Assembly: GCA_900539625.1 (NCBI GenBank)
Contig: UQCW01000004.1
Location: forward strand, 50,065 to 114,064
DNA: 64,000 nucleotides
Reading direction: 5' to 3'
Source: an uncultured Prevotella sp.
Lineage (GTDB): Bacteria; Bacteroidota; Bacteroidia; Bacteroidales; Bacteroidaceae
The position numbers and the translations under genes were made by a program. Of the stretch, positions 34,913 to 43,831 are shown in pieces; position 1 is the first letter of the stretch; each line of letters opens with the position of its first letter. The notes below the pieces were generated by a model that worked only from the letters and a program-made list of their open reading frames with translations, searched no databases and was not told the DNA's origin.

Positions 34913-35007
34913 CCACGTAAATTATAATGAATCTGCGACAACGGAGTTGCCAAGTGTCCACAATGGGCAGGCGGCGACTGCGCGCCGCAATAAAAAAGAT
35001 ATTCGCC

Positions 35008-36282
35008 ATGTTGACTATCAAACAAATTACAGACGACAAGGAAACTGTAATCCGCGGTTTGGAAAAGAAACATTTTGCCGGAGCTCGCGAAGCCATTGAA
35101 AAGGTTCTTGAATTTGACAATAAGCGCAAGACTGCGCAGTCGGAGCTCGACAGCCTGCTTTCTGAAGTGAAAAACATTTCAAAAAGCATTGGCATGCTGA
35201 TGAAAGAAGGTAAAAAGGAAGAGGCAGAGGCTGCCAAAGCCCGTGTGGCTGAAATTAAAAAGCAGACTGTTGTGCTCGAAGAAGACATGAAGAATGCCAT
35301 TGAGGAACGCAAGCAGTTGCTTTATACCATTCCGAATGTTCCATACGACATCGTTCCTGAAGGAAATGGTGCAGAAGACAATCTCGTTGTCAAAACAGGC
35401 GGACACGACACTGTGCTCCCTGAGAACCCGTTGCCTCACTGGGAATTGGCAAAGAAATACAACCTCATAGACTTCGACCTCGGTGTTAAAATTTCTGGTG
35501 CCGGTTTCCCGGTATATATAGGTCAGGGCGCTCGTTTGCAGCGTGCCTTGATTAATTTCTTCCTTGATGAAGCTCGCGCAGCAGGTTATACGGAGATTAT
35601 GCCTCCAACGGTTGTAAATGCAGCATCTGGCTATGGCACTGGACAGCTTCCGGACAAAGAAGGACAGATGTATCACTGCAATCTTGACGATCTTTACCTC
35701 ATTCCGACGGCTGAAGTTCCTGTCACGAATATCTATCGTGACGTCATCCTCTCTGAAGACCAGTTGCCTATCAAGAATTGTGCTTATACTGAGTGTTTCC
35801 GTCGTGAAGCTGGCAGCTACGGAAAAGATGTTCGTGGCCTGAATCGTTTGCACGAGTTCTCAAAAATAGAAATTGTTCGCATTGACAAGCCAGAGCATTC
35901 TGCACAATCACATCAGGAGATGCTTGACCACGTGGAAGGCCTTCTTCAGAAACTGGAACTTCCATACCGCATCTTGCGTCTCTGCGGTGGTGACATTAGC
36001 TTCACGGCTGCATTATGTTATGACTTTGAAGTTTATAGCGAAGCGCAGAAACGTTGGTTGGAGGTCAGCTCTGTTTCAAATTTCGATACTTATCAAGCAA
36101 ACCGTTTGCAGTGTCGTTACCGCAAGGGTGACAAATCTATCCAGCTCTGCCACACGTTGAACGGTTCGGCTCTTGCTTTGCCGCGCATCGTTGCAGCTTT
36201 GCTTGAAGATTTCCAAACTCCTGATGGTATCAAGATACCAAAGGCTTTGCAGCCTTATATGGGTACTGATATGATTAAGTGA
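35008..36282 (+). CDS. serS: Seryl-tRNA synthetase
   Basis: The ATG at 35008 gives the usual family N-terminus, MLTIKQITDDKETVIRGLEK, and 424 residues; the upstream in-frame ATG at 34927 would add an Arg-rich tail not seen in SerRS. The N-terminal coiled-coil tRNA-binding arm (~30-105) is followed by the class II core: motif 2 region YTECFRREAGSYGKDVRGL, HEFSKIEIV, and motif 3 LNGSALALPRIVAALLED. It charges tRNA-Ser and the selenocysteine tRNA if present. It ends at a bidirectional terminator shared with lpdA. Confidence 0.97.
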   Translation: MLTIKQITDDKETVIRGLEKKHFAGAREAIEKVLEFDNKRKTAQSELDSLLSEVKNISKSIGMLMKEGKKEEAEAAKARVAEIKKQTVVLEEDMKNAIEERKQLLYTIPNVPYDIVPEGNGAEDNLVVKTGGHDTVLPENPLPHWELAKKYNLIDFDLGVKISGAGFPVYIGQGARLQRALINFFLDEARAAGYTEIMPPTVVNAASGYGTGQLPDKEGQMYHCNLDDLYLIPTAEVPVTNIYRDVILSEDQLPIKNCAYTECFRREAGSYGKDVRGLNRLHEFSKIEIVRIDKPEHSAQSHQEMLDHVEGLLQKLELPYRILRLCGGDISFTAALCYDFEVYSEAQKRWLEVSSVSNFDTYQANRLQCRYRKGDKSIQLCHTLNGSALALPRIVAALLEDFQTPDGIKIPKALQPYMGTDMIK

Positions 36283-36332
36283 GAATTGATATAAGCTGAT
36301 GATGCTCCTATTTTTTGAGTATCTGCTAACAT

Positions 36333-36378
36333 AAAAAGGAATGGACGAGAAATTTGCGTTCTCGTCCATTCCTTTTTT
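36333..36378. terminator. Bidirectional terminator between serS and lpdA
   Basis: AAAAAGGAATGGACGAGAA pairs perfectly with its complement across a 7-nt loop, A tract on one side and T tract on the other. It separates convergent genes. Confidence 0.9.
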
Positions 36379-36401
36379 AGTGTCTTTTTGGCCGCCTTTG
36401 T

Positions 36402-37709
36402 TTAAGAGACTGCAGCCCTGTACATTTCTGAGAGCGTTGGGTGGGCATGAATGATGTCGCCAAGTTGCGATATAGTGCCGCCAAGATTCATCAAGACTGT
36501 TGCTTCATGAATGAGTTCAGAAGCCTGTTCGCCCATGATGTGGACACCGAGCACGCGTCCTTCTTCGTTGCAGACAATTTTCAAAAATCCTTCATCGGCA
36601 TCCATGGATAGCGCCCTGCCGTTGGCACGATAGAAGGATTTATATACCAGTGGCTTGTGTTCGGTTACGTCTTCTTCTCGCAAACCGACGGATGCCAATT
36701 GTGGAGAGGTGAATACGGCCGATGGTATCAGGTCGAAACGGATGTTGTCCTTGCGTCCCAAAATGTGGTTGAGTGCACGTCGCCCCTGGAAAGTCGCGGC
36801 ATGGGCCAATTGGCAAAGGCCGTTGACATCACCGATGGCATAGATGTGTGGAACGGAAGTCTGCATATTTTCATCCACTTCAATGCCGCGTTTTCCGTAG
36901 GTGATGCCAATGGTGTTGTCTTCTACAATTTCTGTTCTCGCAGTACGTCCGACAGCCATTAAAACCACATCGGCCTCAACGATTCCTTCCTTTCCCTTAT
37001 TTTCATATACAACTTTGGAAGCGTCATTTTCAAGATGCTCAATGCGCTTAACTCCGCTGTCTGTCAATATGTTGATGCCTTTTTTCTTAAGTGAAAGACG
37101 CAATCGCTTGGCCATGTCTTTGTCTAAATTCGGCAATACTTCCTTGCAGAATTCCACGACAGTTACCTCACTGCCAAATTGATTGAAAATGGAGGCAAAT
37201 TCCAATCCGATGACACCTCCACCTATGATGCACAATCGTGAAGGTGCGGTTGTCAGGTTGAGAATCTCCGTTGATGTGACAACACCGGCTGAGTGTGCTC
37301 CTTCTATGGGCAGGAATTTTGACACAGATCCCGTGGCGATGATAAGGTCTTTGGCCTGGTATTCTTCGTTGCCAACGCGTATTGTGTGGGCATCAACAAA
37401 GCGGGCTTCTCCTTCAACCAATGAGATGCCGGGCGTCTTCATCAGCATGGCGATTCCATCAACAAGTTGTTTGACAATTTTGTTTTTGTGTTCAACAACC
37501 TTCGTCAAGTCAAGCGTGTCTTTCTCCTCACGCAGGTGCTCTGCACTGTGTGCCAGGCATTTTGTGGGGATGCACCCTTCGTTCAGACAGGTGCCGCCCA
37601 AATGCTTCGCCTCTATCAGTGTTACTGTCAATCCGGCTTTGGCTGCTTCAACAGCCGTTTCATATCCGCCTGGACCGGCTCCAATTATGATTAAATCTGA
37701 TGTAGTCAT
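36402..37709 (-). CDS. lpdA: Dihydrolipoyl dehydrogenase (L protein)
   Basis: The 435-residue FAD enzyme reoxidises the dihydrolipoyl group. It has the FAD motif IIGAGPGGYETAVEAA, the redox disulfide GGTCLNEGCIPTK, the NAD motif CIIGGGVIGLEFASIF, IYAIGDVNG, and the C-terminal His-Glu dyad in HAHPTLSEM. It is somewhat shorter than ~465-aa enzymes. It is the last gene of the glycine-cleavage block, 40 bp after gcvPB, so its likely partner is GcvH. Confidence 0.95.
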   Translation of the reverse strand: MTTSDLIIIGAGPGGYETAVEAAKAGLTVTLIEAKHLGGTCLNEGCIPTKCLAHSAEHLREEKDTLDLTKVVEHKNKIVKQLVDGIAMLMKTPGISLVEGEARFVDAHTIRVGNEEYQAKDLIIATGSVSKFLPIEGAHSAGVVTSTEILNLTTAPSRLCIIGGGVIGLEFASIFNQFGSEVTVVEFCKEVLPNLDKDMAKRLRLSLKKKGINILTDSGVKRIEHLENDASKVVYENKGKEGIVEADVVLMAVGRTARTEIVEDNTIGITYGKRGIEVDENMQTSVPHIYAIGDVNGLCQLAHAATFQGRRALNHILGRKDNIRFDLIPSAVFTSPQLASVGLREEDVTEHKPLVYKSFYRANGRALSMDADEGFLKIVCNEEGRVLGVHIMGEQASELIHEATVLMNLGGTISQLGDIIHAHPTLSEMYRAAVS

Positions 37710-37749
37710 GAATATCCAGTTTTAATGTCGCAATCGTCTTGTAACACAC

Positions 37750-39240
37750 CTACTTATCCTCATGCTTATCCTCTGTAAAAACGAATTTGGCGTCTTTCAC
37801 AGCCTTTACGTCATCGGGGCGACCGATTGGCGTGTGGTGTGGAGCCTCTTTCAACATTTGAGGATTATCTTTAGCTTCCATTGCAATCTCCTTCATGACA
37901 TCGATGAAATGATCTAGCGTTTCTTTGCTTTCCGTTTCTGTCGGTTCAATCATCATGGCTTCATGGAAAAGCAATGGGAAGTAAATGGTTGGAGCATGAA
38001 AACCATAATCGAGGAGACGTTTGGCAACATCAAGCGTTGTGACATGCTGTGGGTCGGAATGCTCACCGCCATATTCTGCCCGCAAACCATCAAACACGAA
38101 TTCGTGTTTGCAAAGTCCTTCAATGGGCAGCTCATAATATGTCTTTAGGCGTTCCTTGATATAGTTGGCATTCAGAACTGCCAGTTTGCCGACGTCTGCA
38201 ACGAACTCCTGTCCCAAAGAAAGAAGATAGGCATAGGCTCTGACCAAAATTGCATAATTGCTGAGGTTAGATGAAATTTGCCCCAAGGCTTCGTCGGAAT
38301 AAAACAAGGAGTATTTTTCGTTTTCGTCTTTCACGACGCGCGGATTGGGCAGGAATTTTTCGAGGCCTTTGCGAACACCTACTGGACCGCTGCCTGGGCC
38401 ACCGCCACCATGAGGCGTGGCAAACGTTTTGTGCAAATTGATGTGCATCACGTCAAATCCCATATCTCCGGGACGGCATACTCCGAGAATCGGATTGAAG
38501 TTGGCACCGTCGTAATACATCAAACCACCGCAGTCGTGGACGAGTTTGGCGATTTCCGGTATTCTGCGTTCAAAAATCCCCAGTGTGTTGGGATTGGTCA
38601 TCATCATGCCGGCGATGTCTGGTCCCAACAAGGGCTTGAGGTCGTCAACGTCTATCGTCCCGTCGGGAAGGCTCTTCACTTGAACGATTTGCAGACCACA
38701 AACGGCCGCTGAAGCGGGATTGGTGCCGTGTGCAGAATCAGGAACGATGATTTTCTTACGTGCATCATCTCCACGCGACTGATGATAGGCGCGAATGACC
38801 ATCAGTCCCGTCAATTCGCCGTGTGCTCCGGCATAAGGATTGAGAGTGAATTCTTCCAGTCCCGTCAGTTCAGACAAGATTTTCTGTTCTTCATAATAAA
38901 GTTTCAGCGCACCTTGTGTCGTAGAGACGGGTTGTGCTGGATGCAGCTGTGTGAATCCGGGAAGTGCCGCCATCTCTTCGTTGATTTTGGGATTATACTT
39001 CATGGTGCAGCTTCCCAAGGGATAGAATCCCGTGTCGACGCCAAAATTATTGTTCGACATATTGGTGTAGTGGCGCACCACCGTTGGCTCGTCAACTTCC
39101 GGCAACGTAACTTTTTTCTCCCGTTTTAAATGAACAGGAATATCGCAAGTGTGTTCCCACGGATTTTCGGGTAACGAATAGCCAGTTCTTCCTGGCTTGG
39201 AAAGTTCAAATACGAGTTTTCCGTAATATATATTATTCAT
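37750..39240 (-). CDS. gcvPB: Glycine dehydrogenase (decarboxylating) subunit 2
   Basis: The 496-residue PLP-binding subunit of the split P protein decarboxylates glycine and passes the aminomethyl group to GcvH lipoate. The Lys for PLP lies in VMHINLHKTFATPHGGGGPG; DSAHGTNPASAA and GLMYYDGANFNPILG are other family segments. Its stop codon lies in GATAAGTAGGTGTG, which resembles the ends of the MITE-like family, though no paired right end is visible. It follows gcvPA by 50 bp. Confidence 0.96.
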   Translation of the reverse strand: MNNIYYGKLVFELSKPGRTGYSLPENPWEHTCDIPVHLKREKKVTLPEVDEPTVVRHYTNMSNNNFGVDTGFYPLGSCTMKYNPKINEEMAALPGFTQLHPAQPVSTTQGALKLYYEEQKILSELTGLEEFTLNPYAGAHGELTGLMVIRAYHQSRGDDARKKIIVPDSAHGTNPASAAVCGLQIVQVKSLPDGTIDVDDLKPLLGPDIAGMMMTNPNTLGIFERRIPEIAKLVHDCGGLMYYDGANFNPILGVCRPGDMGFDVMHINLHKTFATPHGGGGPGSGPVGVRKGLEKFLPNPRVVKDENEKYSLFYSDEALGQISSNLSNYAILVRAYAYLLSLGQEFVADVGKLAVLNANYIKERLKTYYELPIEGLCKHEFVFDGLRAEYGGEHSDPQHVTTLDVAKRLLDYGFHAPTIYFPLLFHEAMMIEPTETESKETLDHFIDVMKEIAMEAKDNPQMLKEAPHHTPIGRPDDVKAVKDAKFVFTEDKHEDK

Positions 39241-39290
39241 AAGAGACTGTTTATGAATGGTTATAAATGAAGTATAGGGTGCTGTTTGCT

Positions 39291-40628
39291 TTATAACAGC
39301 TGACTGATGAGAGAAACATAGTGCTCAACCTCTGCAGGTGTGCGTTTCTCCGTAACGGCAATCGTCAGCATGTCGTCGTGTCCATCGGCAACGACGCCGG
39401 CAAGAATGCCATTTTGGGCCAGTGCTTCAAGCAGTTCGGCCAGAGGCTTTTTGCCAGAATACTTCAACGTAAACTCATTTAAATAAGGCTGCTCGGGGAA
39501 GGCCGGTTCAAAAACAGAAAGCTTTGTTAGTTTCTCACACAAATGGTGAGCGCCGTCAGCAGAAATCTCATTCACTTCGCGCAACCCTTTTTCTCCCATC
39601 AAGGAAAGATAAGCAGCAACATACAGGCACATCATGCCTTGTGCCGTACAGATGTTGGAGGTGGCTTTCTCACGTCGTATGTGTTGTTCGCGTGCTTGCA
39701 AGGTCAGCACAAAGCAGCGGTTGCCGCGTGCATCGGTTGTTTCTCCGACAAGGCGTCCTGGCATTTTTCTGACCAATGCGTTATTCGTGCAGAGATATCC
39801 GATGTATGGCCCGCCATAGCTCATCGGAATGCCCAAACTCTGGGCGTCGCCGCATGCGATGTCTGCGCCCCATTCACCTGGCGATTTTAAAACACCAAGT
39901 ACAGAGGCAATGCTGTTGACCACTAAGAGCGTTTTTTGTTCGTGGCAAAATTCGCTTACGCCAGTGAGGTCTTCAATAATGCCGTAGCGGTTGGTCAACG
40001 GCACAATGACACCGGCAACATCTCCTTCCAGCACAAGGCGTTTCACCTCGTTCCAGTCTGTTGTGCCGTTCTTTGATGTCTTTACCACCACTAAATCAAC
40101 GCCGTGGTAGTGGGCATAGGTGCGTACCACATTTACTACATTGCCCAACATCGTTTCCGACAAGATCACTCGGTTGCGCTTCTTTGCGGCAGCCACACAC
40201 ATCATCATGGCTTCAGCCGTTGCTGTCGCGCCGTCATACATTGAGGCATTGGAGATGTCCATTCCAGTCAGGCGTGCCATCATGGTTTGGTATTCAAAAA
40301 TATATTGAAGCGTTCCTTGTGATATTTCCGCCTGATAGGGCGTGTACGAAGTGGAAAATTCAGAGCGTGACGCAATATAAGGAATAACGCTTGGCATATA
40401 GTGGTCGTACACTCCCGCTCCGGCAAAGCAGGTGAGAGTTTTGTTTTCAGAAGCCAAGTCGGAAATGGTTTTCCTCACTTCCATTTCCGATTGCGCTTTC
40501 GGTAAATTCAGAGAATGATGTAGCTTAAGTTCTTCTGGTATTTCAGCGAAAAGTTCGTCAAGCGAACCAACGCCAACCACCTTAAGCATGTCGGTGATGT
40601 CTGCCGACGTTTGTGGGAAATATTTCAT
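39291..40628 (-). CDS. gcvPA: Glycine dehydrogenase (decarboxylating) subunit 1
   Basis: The 445-residue first half of the split P protein. Family segments include CFAGAGVYDHYMPSVIP, FSTSYTPYQAEISQGTLQYI, EYQTMMARLTGMDISNASMY, and LQAREQHIRREKATSNICT. The ATG at 40628 is preferred over a TTG three codons earlier. The 177-bp gap to gcvH upstream holds a strong hairpin (40763-40803), so expression of the P subunits may be set separately from gcvT and gcvH. Confidence 0.96.
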   Translation of the reverse strand: MKYFPQTSADITDMLKVVGVGSLDELFAEIPEELKLHHSLNLPKAQSEMEVRKTISDLASENKTLTCFAGAGVYDHYMPSVIPYIASRSEFSTSYTPYQAEISQGTLQYIFEYQTMMARLTGMDISNASMYDGATATAEAMMMCVAAAKKRNRVILSETMLGNVVNVVRTYAHYHGVDLVVVKTSKNGTTDWNEVKRLVLEGDVAGVIVPLTNRYGIIEDLTGVSEFCHEQKTLLVVNSIASVLGVLKSPGEWGADIACGDAQSLGIPMSYGGPYIGYLCTNNALVRKMPGRLVGETTDARGNRCFVLTLQAREQHIRREKATSNICTAQGMMCLYVAAYLSLMGEKGLREVNEISADGAHHLCEKLTKLSVFEPAFPEQPYLNEFTLKYSGKKPLAELLEALAQNGILAGVVADGHDDMLTIAVTEKRTPAEVEHYVSLISQLL

Positions 40629-40762
40629 GGTATACAATGTTTTTGATGGGGTAGGTTGGTGGGGTGGTGATCAGGGATATTTTAGAGGTGTGTCCTGTTT
40701 CAGAGCGCCATTGTGAAAATGGAGCACTTTTCGTTTTCCCACCCTTACTAATCTAAAAGCGA

Positions 40763-40803
40763 AACGTCTTAACCCGGCAATTAATTTGCCAAGTTAAGAC
40801 GTT
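40763..40803 (-). terminator. Intra-operon hairpin between gcvH and gcvPA
   Basis: AACGTCTTAAC..GGCAA pairs with TTGCC..GTTAAGACGTT. On the minus strand it falls 12 bp after the gcvH stop. There is no long T run, so it may be a partial terminator or an mRNA-stabilising or processing stem rather than a full stop. Confidence 0.65.
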
Positions 40804-40814
40804 AGATAGTTTCA

Positions 40815-41195
40815 TTAGTGGCATACAGCCTCGTAGCCCTTAGCGTCAAGCAGTTGTTCGACCTCTTCGGGATTCGTCAGTTTCACCTTGATAATCCATC
40901 CTTCCCCAAAAGCGTCTTTGTTTACCAACTCTGGTTCGTCTTCCAGGGCTTCGTTGACTTCAACAACCTTGCCAGAAACGGGGCATACCAAATCGCTGGC
41001 AGCCTTGGTGCTTTCTACGGCACCGAAAGTCTCGCCTGCTGTTACTTCGTCGCCCACCTCTGGGACATCTACATAAACCACGTTGCCAAGTTGTTCTTGT
41101 GCAAAATCTGTGATGCCAACAACGGCGTAGTCGCCTTCAATTTTTACATATTCGTGACTCTCCGAATAGCGGAGTCCTTCTAATATCTTTGCCAT
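40815..41195 (-). CDS. gcvH: Glycine cleavage system H protein
   Basis: The 126-residue lipoyl carrier shuttles the aminomethyl group between P and T and is reoxidised by L. The lipoylated Lys lies in GAVESTKAASDLVCPVSGKV. The N-terminus (LRYSESHEYVKIEGDYAVVG) and C-terminal GWIIKVKL are typical. It is placed between gcvT (25 bp) and gcvPA; the adjacent lplA is the likely source of its lipoate. Confidence 0.97.
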   Translation of the reverse strand: MAKILEGLRYSESHEYVKIEGDYAVVGITDFAQEQLGNVVYVDVPEVGDEVTAGETFGAVESTKAASDLVCPVSGKVVEVNEALEDEPELVNKDAFGEGWIIKVKLTNPEEVEQLLDAKGYEAVCH

Positions 41196-41220
41196 TTTGT
41201 TTATTATGTATTAAGGTAAT

Positions 41221-42312
41221 CTATTTCTTATAGTGCTTGTCGTAGAAGCGTTTCTTCACTACCTCTCCATCGTGGAGCTTGCGGTGGATGCGAATTTGCA
41301 ACGGTGTCCCGAGCTTAGCGTATGCCGCGTCTACCAAAGCCATGCACACGCTTTGTCCGGTTGAAACAGACTTATAGCCCGTCGTGACAGTGCCAATCGT
41401 CTTATCTTCGGCCACCACTTCGTATCCGTGGCGTGGAATCGCGTGTGAGGACAAAAGAATGCCAACCACTTTTTGCGAAGCGCCTTCTGTCTTTTGCTTG
41501 GCAATGGCTTCCTTGCCGATGAACTCCTCTTTGTCGAGTTTAACAAACATGCTCAAGCCCGCCATCACTGGGGTTATATCTGCTGAAAGTTCATCACCAT
41601 AAAGTGGCAGTCCCACTTCAAAACGCAGCGTGTCGCGGCAGCCAAGGCCACAAGGCTTTGCCTTTCCGCTTTCCATTAGCTTGTCCCATGCCTTTTGAAT
41701 AAAGGCGTGAGAGCCATATACTTCGAAACCATCTTCGCCAGTATATCCTGTTCGGCTGACAATGATTTGTTCGCCATCTGTTTCAATAGTCTTGAACGTA
41801 TAGAAAGCCAGTTCTTTGCATTCAAGACCAAGCACCTGTTCCATTACTTCTTCTGCTTCTGGTCCTTGAACGGCAATCTGTCCATAGTGTTCGCTCTGGT
41901 TGTCAATGTTCACCTGATAGTTTTTGGCATGTTGGTTCATCCAGTCAACGTCCTTGGCGATGTTGGCGGCATTGATGACGAGGAAGAAATCGTTTTCTCC
42001 CATCTTATAGACCAGCAGGTCGTCCACCGTTCCTCCATTTTCATAGAGCATCATGCCGTAGAAGATTTTCCCCACTGGGGCATCCTTCACATCGTTGGTG
42101 AAAATGTGTTGCACATACGCCTCAGCATCTTCACCGGTAATGCGAACTTCTCCCATGTGGCTGACGTCGAACACGCCGCAGGCATGGCGGACGGCATTGT
42201 GCTCGTCTTCAATACCTGTATACTGAATTGGCATTTCAAAGCCGCCGAACGGCACCATCTTGGCGCCCAGTTTCACATGTTTGTCATAAAGACAAGTTCT
42301 TTTTTCACTCAT
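41221..42312 (-). CDS. gcvT: Aminomethyltransferase (T protein)
   Basis: The 363-residue tetrahydrofolate-dependent T protein releases ammonia and makes methylene-THF. Characteristic segments are VPFGGFEMPIQYTGI, GVFDVSHMGEVRITG with the folate-contact Asp, SRTGYTGEDGFEVY, GLGCRDTLRFEVGLPLYG and GYKSVSTGQSVCMALV. Length is normal. It begins 7 bp after lplA ends, so the two are almost certainly cotranscribed. Confidence 0.97.
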   Translation of the reverse strand: MSEKRTCLYDKHVKLGAKMVPFGGFEMPIQYTGIEDEHNAVRHACGVFDVSHMGEVRITGEDAEAYVQHIFTNDVKDAPVGKIFYGMMLYENGGTVDDLLVYKMGENDFFLVINAANIAKDVDWMNQHAKNYQVNIDNQSEHYGQIAVQGPEAEEVMEQVLGLECKELAFYTFKTIETDGEQIIVSRTGYTGEDGFEVYGSHAFIQKAWDKLMESGKAKPCGLGCRDTLRFEVGLPLYGDELSADITPVMAGLSMFVKLDKEEFIGKEAIAKQKTEGASQKVVGILLSSHAIPRHGYEVVAEDKTIGTVTTGYKSVSTGQSVCMALVDAAYAKLGTPLQIRIHRKLHDGEVVKKRFYDKHYKK

Positions 42313-42319
42313 GGTTATA

Positions 42320-43342
42320 TTATTCAGTTAGTTGCGTTTCCAACAAATGAATCAGACTTTCAGCAGAAAGGCCGCGTACTGATGTTTCAGGATGATGTGT
42401 CAAAACGGCCTCCGCTAATGCTCTCGTCTGCATAGGCACGCCTTTAAACGTTTTTCGAAATGCGGTGTCCGAATCGCCGTGTGCGAAGAAATCGCCTGTC
42501 AGGAAAACATCGGCCACACGTTCTTGCTGTGTCACGAAGTGCATTTCGATACGTCCGCATCCTTCGACGCGTCCGCTGAAGGTGATGTTTTTTTCGTTGA
42601 GGCTTTTCTTTCCATAGAGATATTCTGGATCGCGATATGTCCGTTCGATTTCCTCAATTGCCAGTATGTCTTCCGGTTTGAGTTCCCAAATCCTGTTTGT
42701 CAGCAGTCGCTCGAGTTTCGAGCGCAAGCCATATACGCCAATTTCCAGAACCTCCTTGATAAGTCCCGTTCGGCTTTTCACGCTTTTCACGCCAGCTGAT
42801 TCCAGTTTTAGGCGGTCGGGCGTCAGTGCTCTTGTCATGCGGTTGTAGTTGGTGTCATAGAGCATCGTGCCGTGTACAATGTTTCTGTTTTTCAAGTGAT
42901 AGAAAGCGTTTCCGCAAACTTTTGTTCCGTTGGCAAGCAGGATGTCGTTACGTCCCGACACCTTGGCTTCTACACCGATGCTTGTCAGAGCTTCGGCCAC
43001 GGTGGAGGCATAATCGTTGAAAATTGGTTCAACAGCCCCTTCCGGTGTGATGAGGCTGAACATGATATTGCCTTCATCGGCATAAATGCAGCCACCACCG
43101 CTTTTGCGGCGAACCACGTCAATGCCTTCTCGTTGGCAGAATTCCAAGTCCACCTCGGCGTCTGCAACTTGGTTGCGCCCCATCACCACCGTTGGCGGCA
43201 GTATCCATGCAAACAAATAATTGTCTGCTGGTAAGGCCGCAGCAACATATTCTTCTGCAGCAAGGAAAAATGGGGCCGTTTTGCCTTCCACATTAAAAGG
43301 GAAGGTGATGAGGCAGGCAGGGAAAGCGCTTTTTGTTGTCAC
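42320..43342 (-). CDS. lplA: Lipoate-protein ligase A
   Basis: The 340-residue enzyme activates lipoate with ATP and attaches it to carrier Lys residues. It shows VVMGRNQVADAEVDLEFCQ, VVRRKSGGGCIYADEGNIMFS (lipoate-binding RRxxGGG), and NDILLANGTKVCGNAFYHL with the conserved Lys. The start appears to be GTG. As first gene of the glycine-cleavage block it probably lipoylates GcvH from scavenged lipoate. A full promoter lies ~260 bp upstream. Confidence 0.92.
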   Translation of the reverse strand: MTTKSAFPACLITFPFNVEGKTAPFFLAAEEYVAAALPADNYLFAWILPPTVVMGRNQVADAEVDLEFCQREGIDVVRRKSGGGCIYADEGNIMFSLITPEGAVEPIFNDYASTVAEALTSIGVEAKVSGRNDILLANGTKVCGNAFYHLKNRNIVHGTMLYDTNYNRMTRALTPDRLKLESAGVKSVKSRTGLIKEVLEIGVYGLRSKLERLLTNRIWELKPEDILAIEEIERTYRDPEYLYGKKSLNEKNITFSGRVEGCGRIEMHFVTQQERVADVFLTGDFFAHGDSDTAFRKTFKGVPMQTRALAEAVLTHHPETSVRGLSAESLIHLLETQLTE

Positions 43343-43604
43343 GTTTTTTAGTTGGTTGTTTGGGACAGGAACGTCATCCCTGCTCCATCAGTTAAGGGTT
43401 AGTGAAGCGCCACCGTCTTGTGGCATGGGCAGAAAGCGAAATAGAAAACAGTCGTCATTCGTCAGCATCTGTCCGAGAGGGCAGGGTAGGGGCTCGTTAA
43501 GAGCAGCCTCACATTTCTTATGCGAAGGTGAATTGTTCTCAGTTTTTTAATAAAAGTTCGGATAGGTATATGTTTAGCTATCCACACCTTTCACTTTTGC
43601 GTGC
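43343..43604 (-). promoter_or_regulatory. Long leader of the lplA-gcv operon
   Basis: About 260 nt separate the predicted transcription start from lplA, the longest clear leader in the window. It contains GGATAG...CTATCC near the 5' end and a possible 26-codon reading frame (ATG at 43468 on the minus strand, MLTNDDCFLFRFLPM...). I do not see the standard glycine, TPP or THF riboswitch signatures, so its role is open. Confidence 0.4.
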
Positions 43605-43636
43605 CAAATGTAATAAAAAAAAGTATGTAGAACAAA
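43605..43636 (-). promoter_or_regulatory. Promoter of the lplA-gcv operon
   Basis: On the minus strand TTTG (43633-43636), 20 bp, TACATTTG (43605-43612): a full Bacteroidetes -33/-7 match. Confidence 0.8.
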
Positions 43637-43780
43637 TAATACGACTTTTTTTAGTGTAGATGATATTGTAGAACACACAAAAGTCTGGAGCCAAGATTTA
43701 TTTTCAGAACACATAGCCAGCTATTTTAGTTGCTTGCAACTCCATCTCCTCTTTGCTCTGAAGGAATTTTTGGCAATCAG

Positions 43781-43817
43781 AAAGGGGCATTCCGGAAAAT
43801 CTCCAGAATGCCCCTTT
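43781..43817 (-). terminator. Terminator after the DUF4369 gene
   Basis: AAAGGGGCATTC pairs with GAATGCCCCTTT, with GGA/TCC inside, 15 bp past the stop of the minus-strand gene. It could also act on the plus strand. Confidence 0.8.
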
Positions 43818-43831
43818 AAGTAATTCTTTTG

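Noticed and set aside
43343..43604. Glycine, TPP or THF riboswitch before lplA
   Set aside because: The conserved aptamer bases of these classes were looked for by eye and not found; only the long leader itself is reported.
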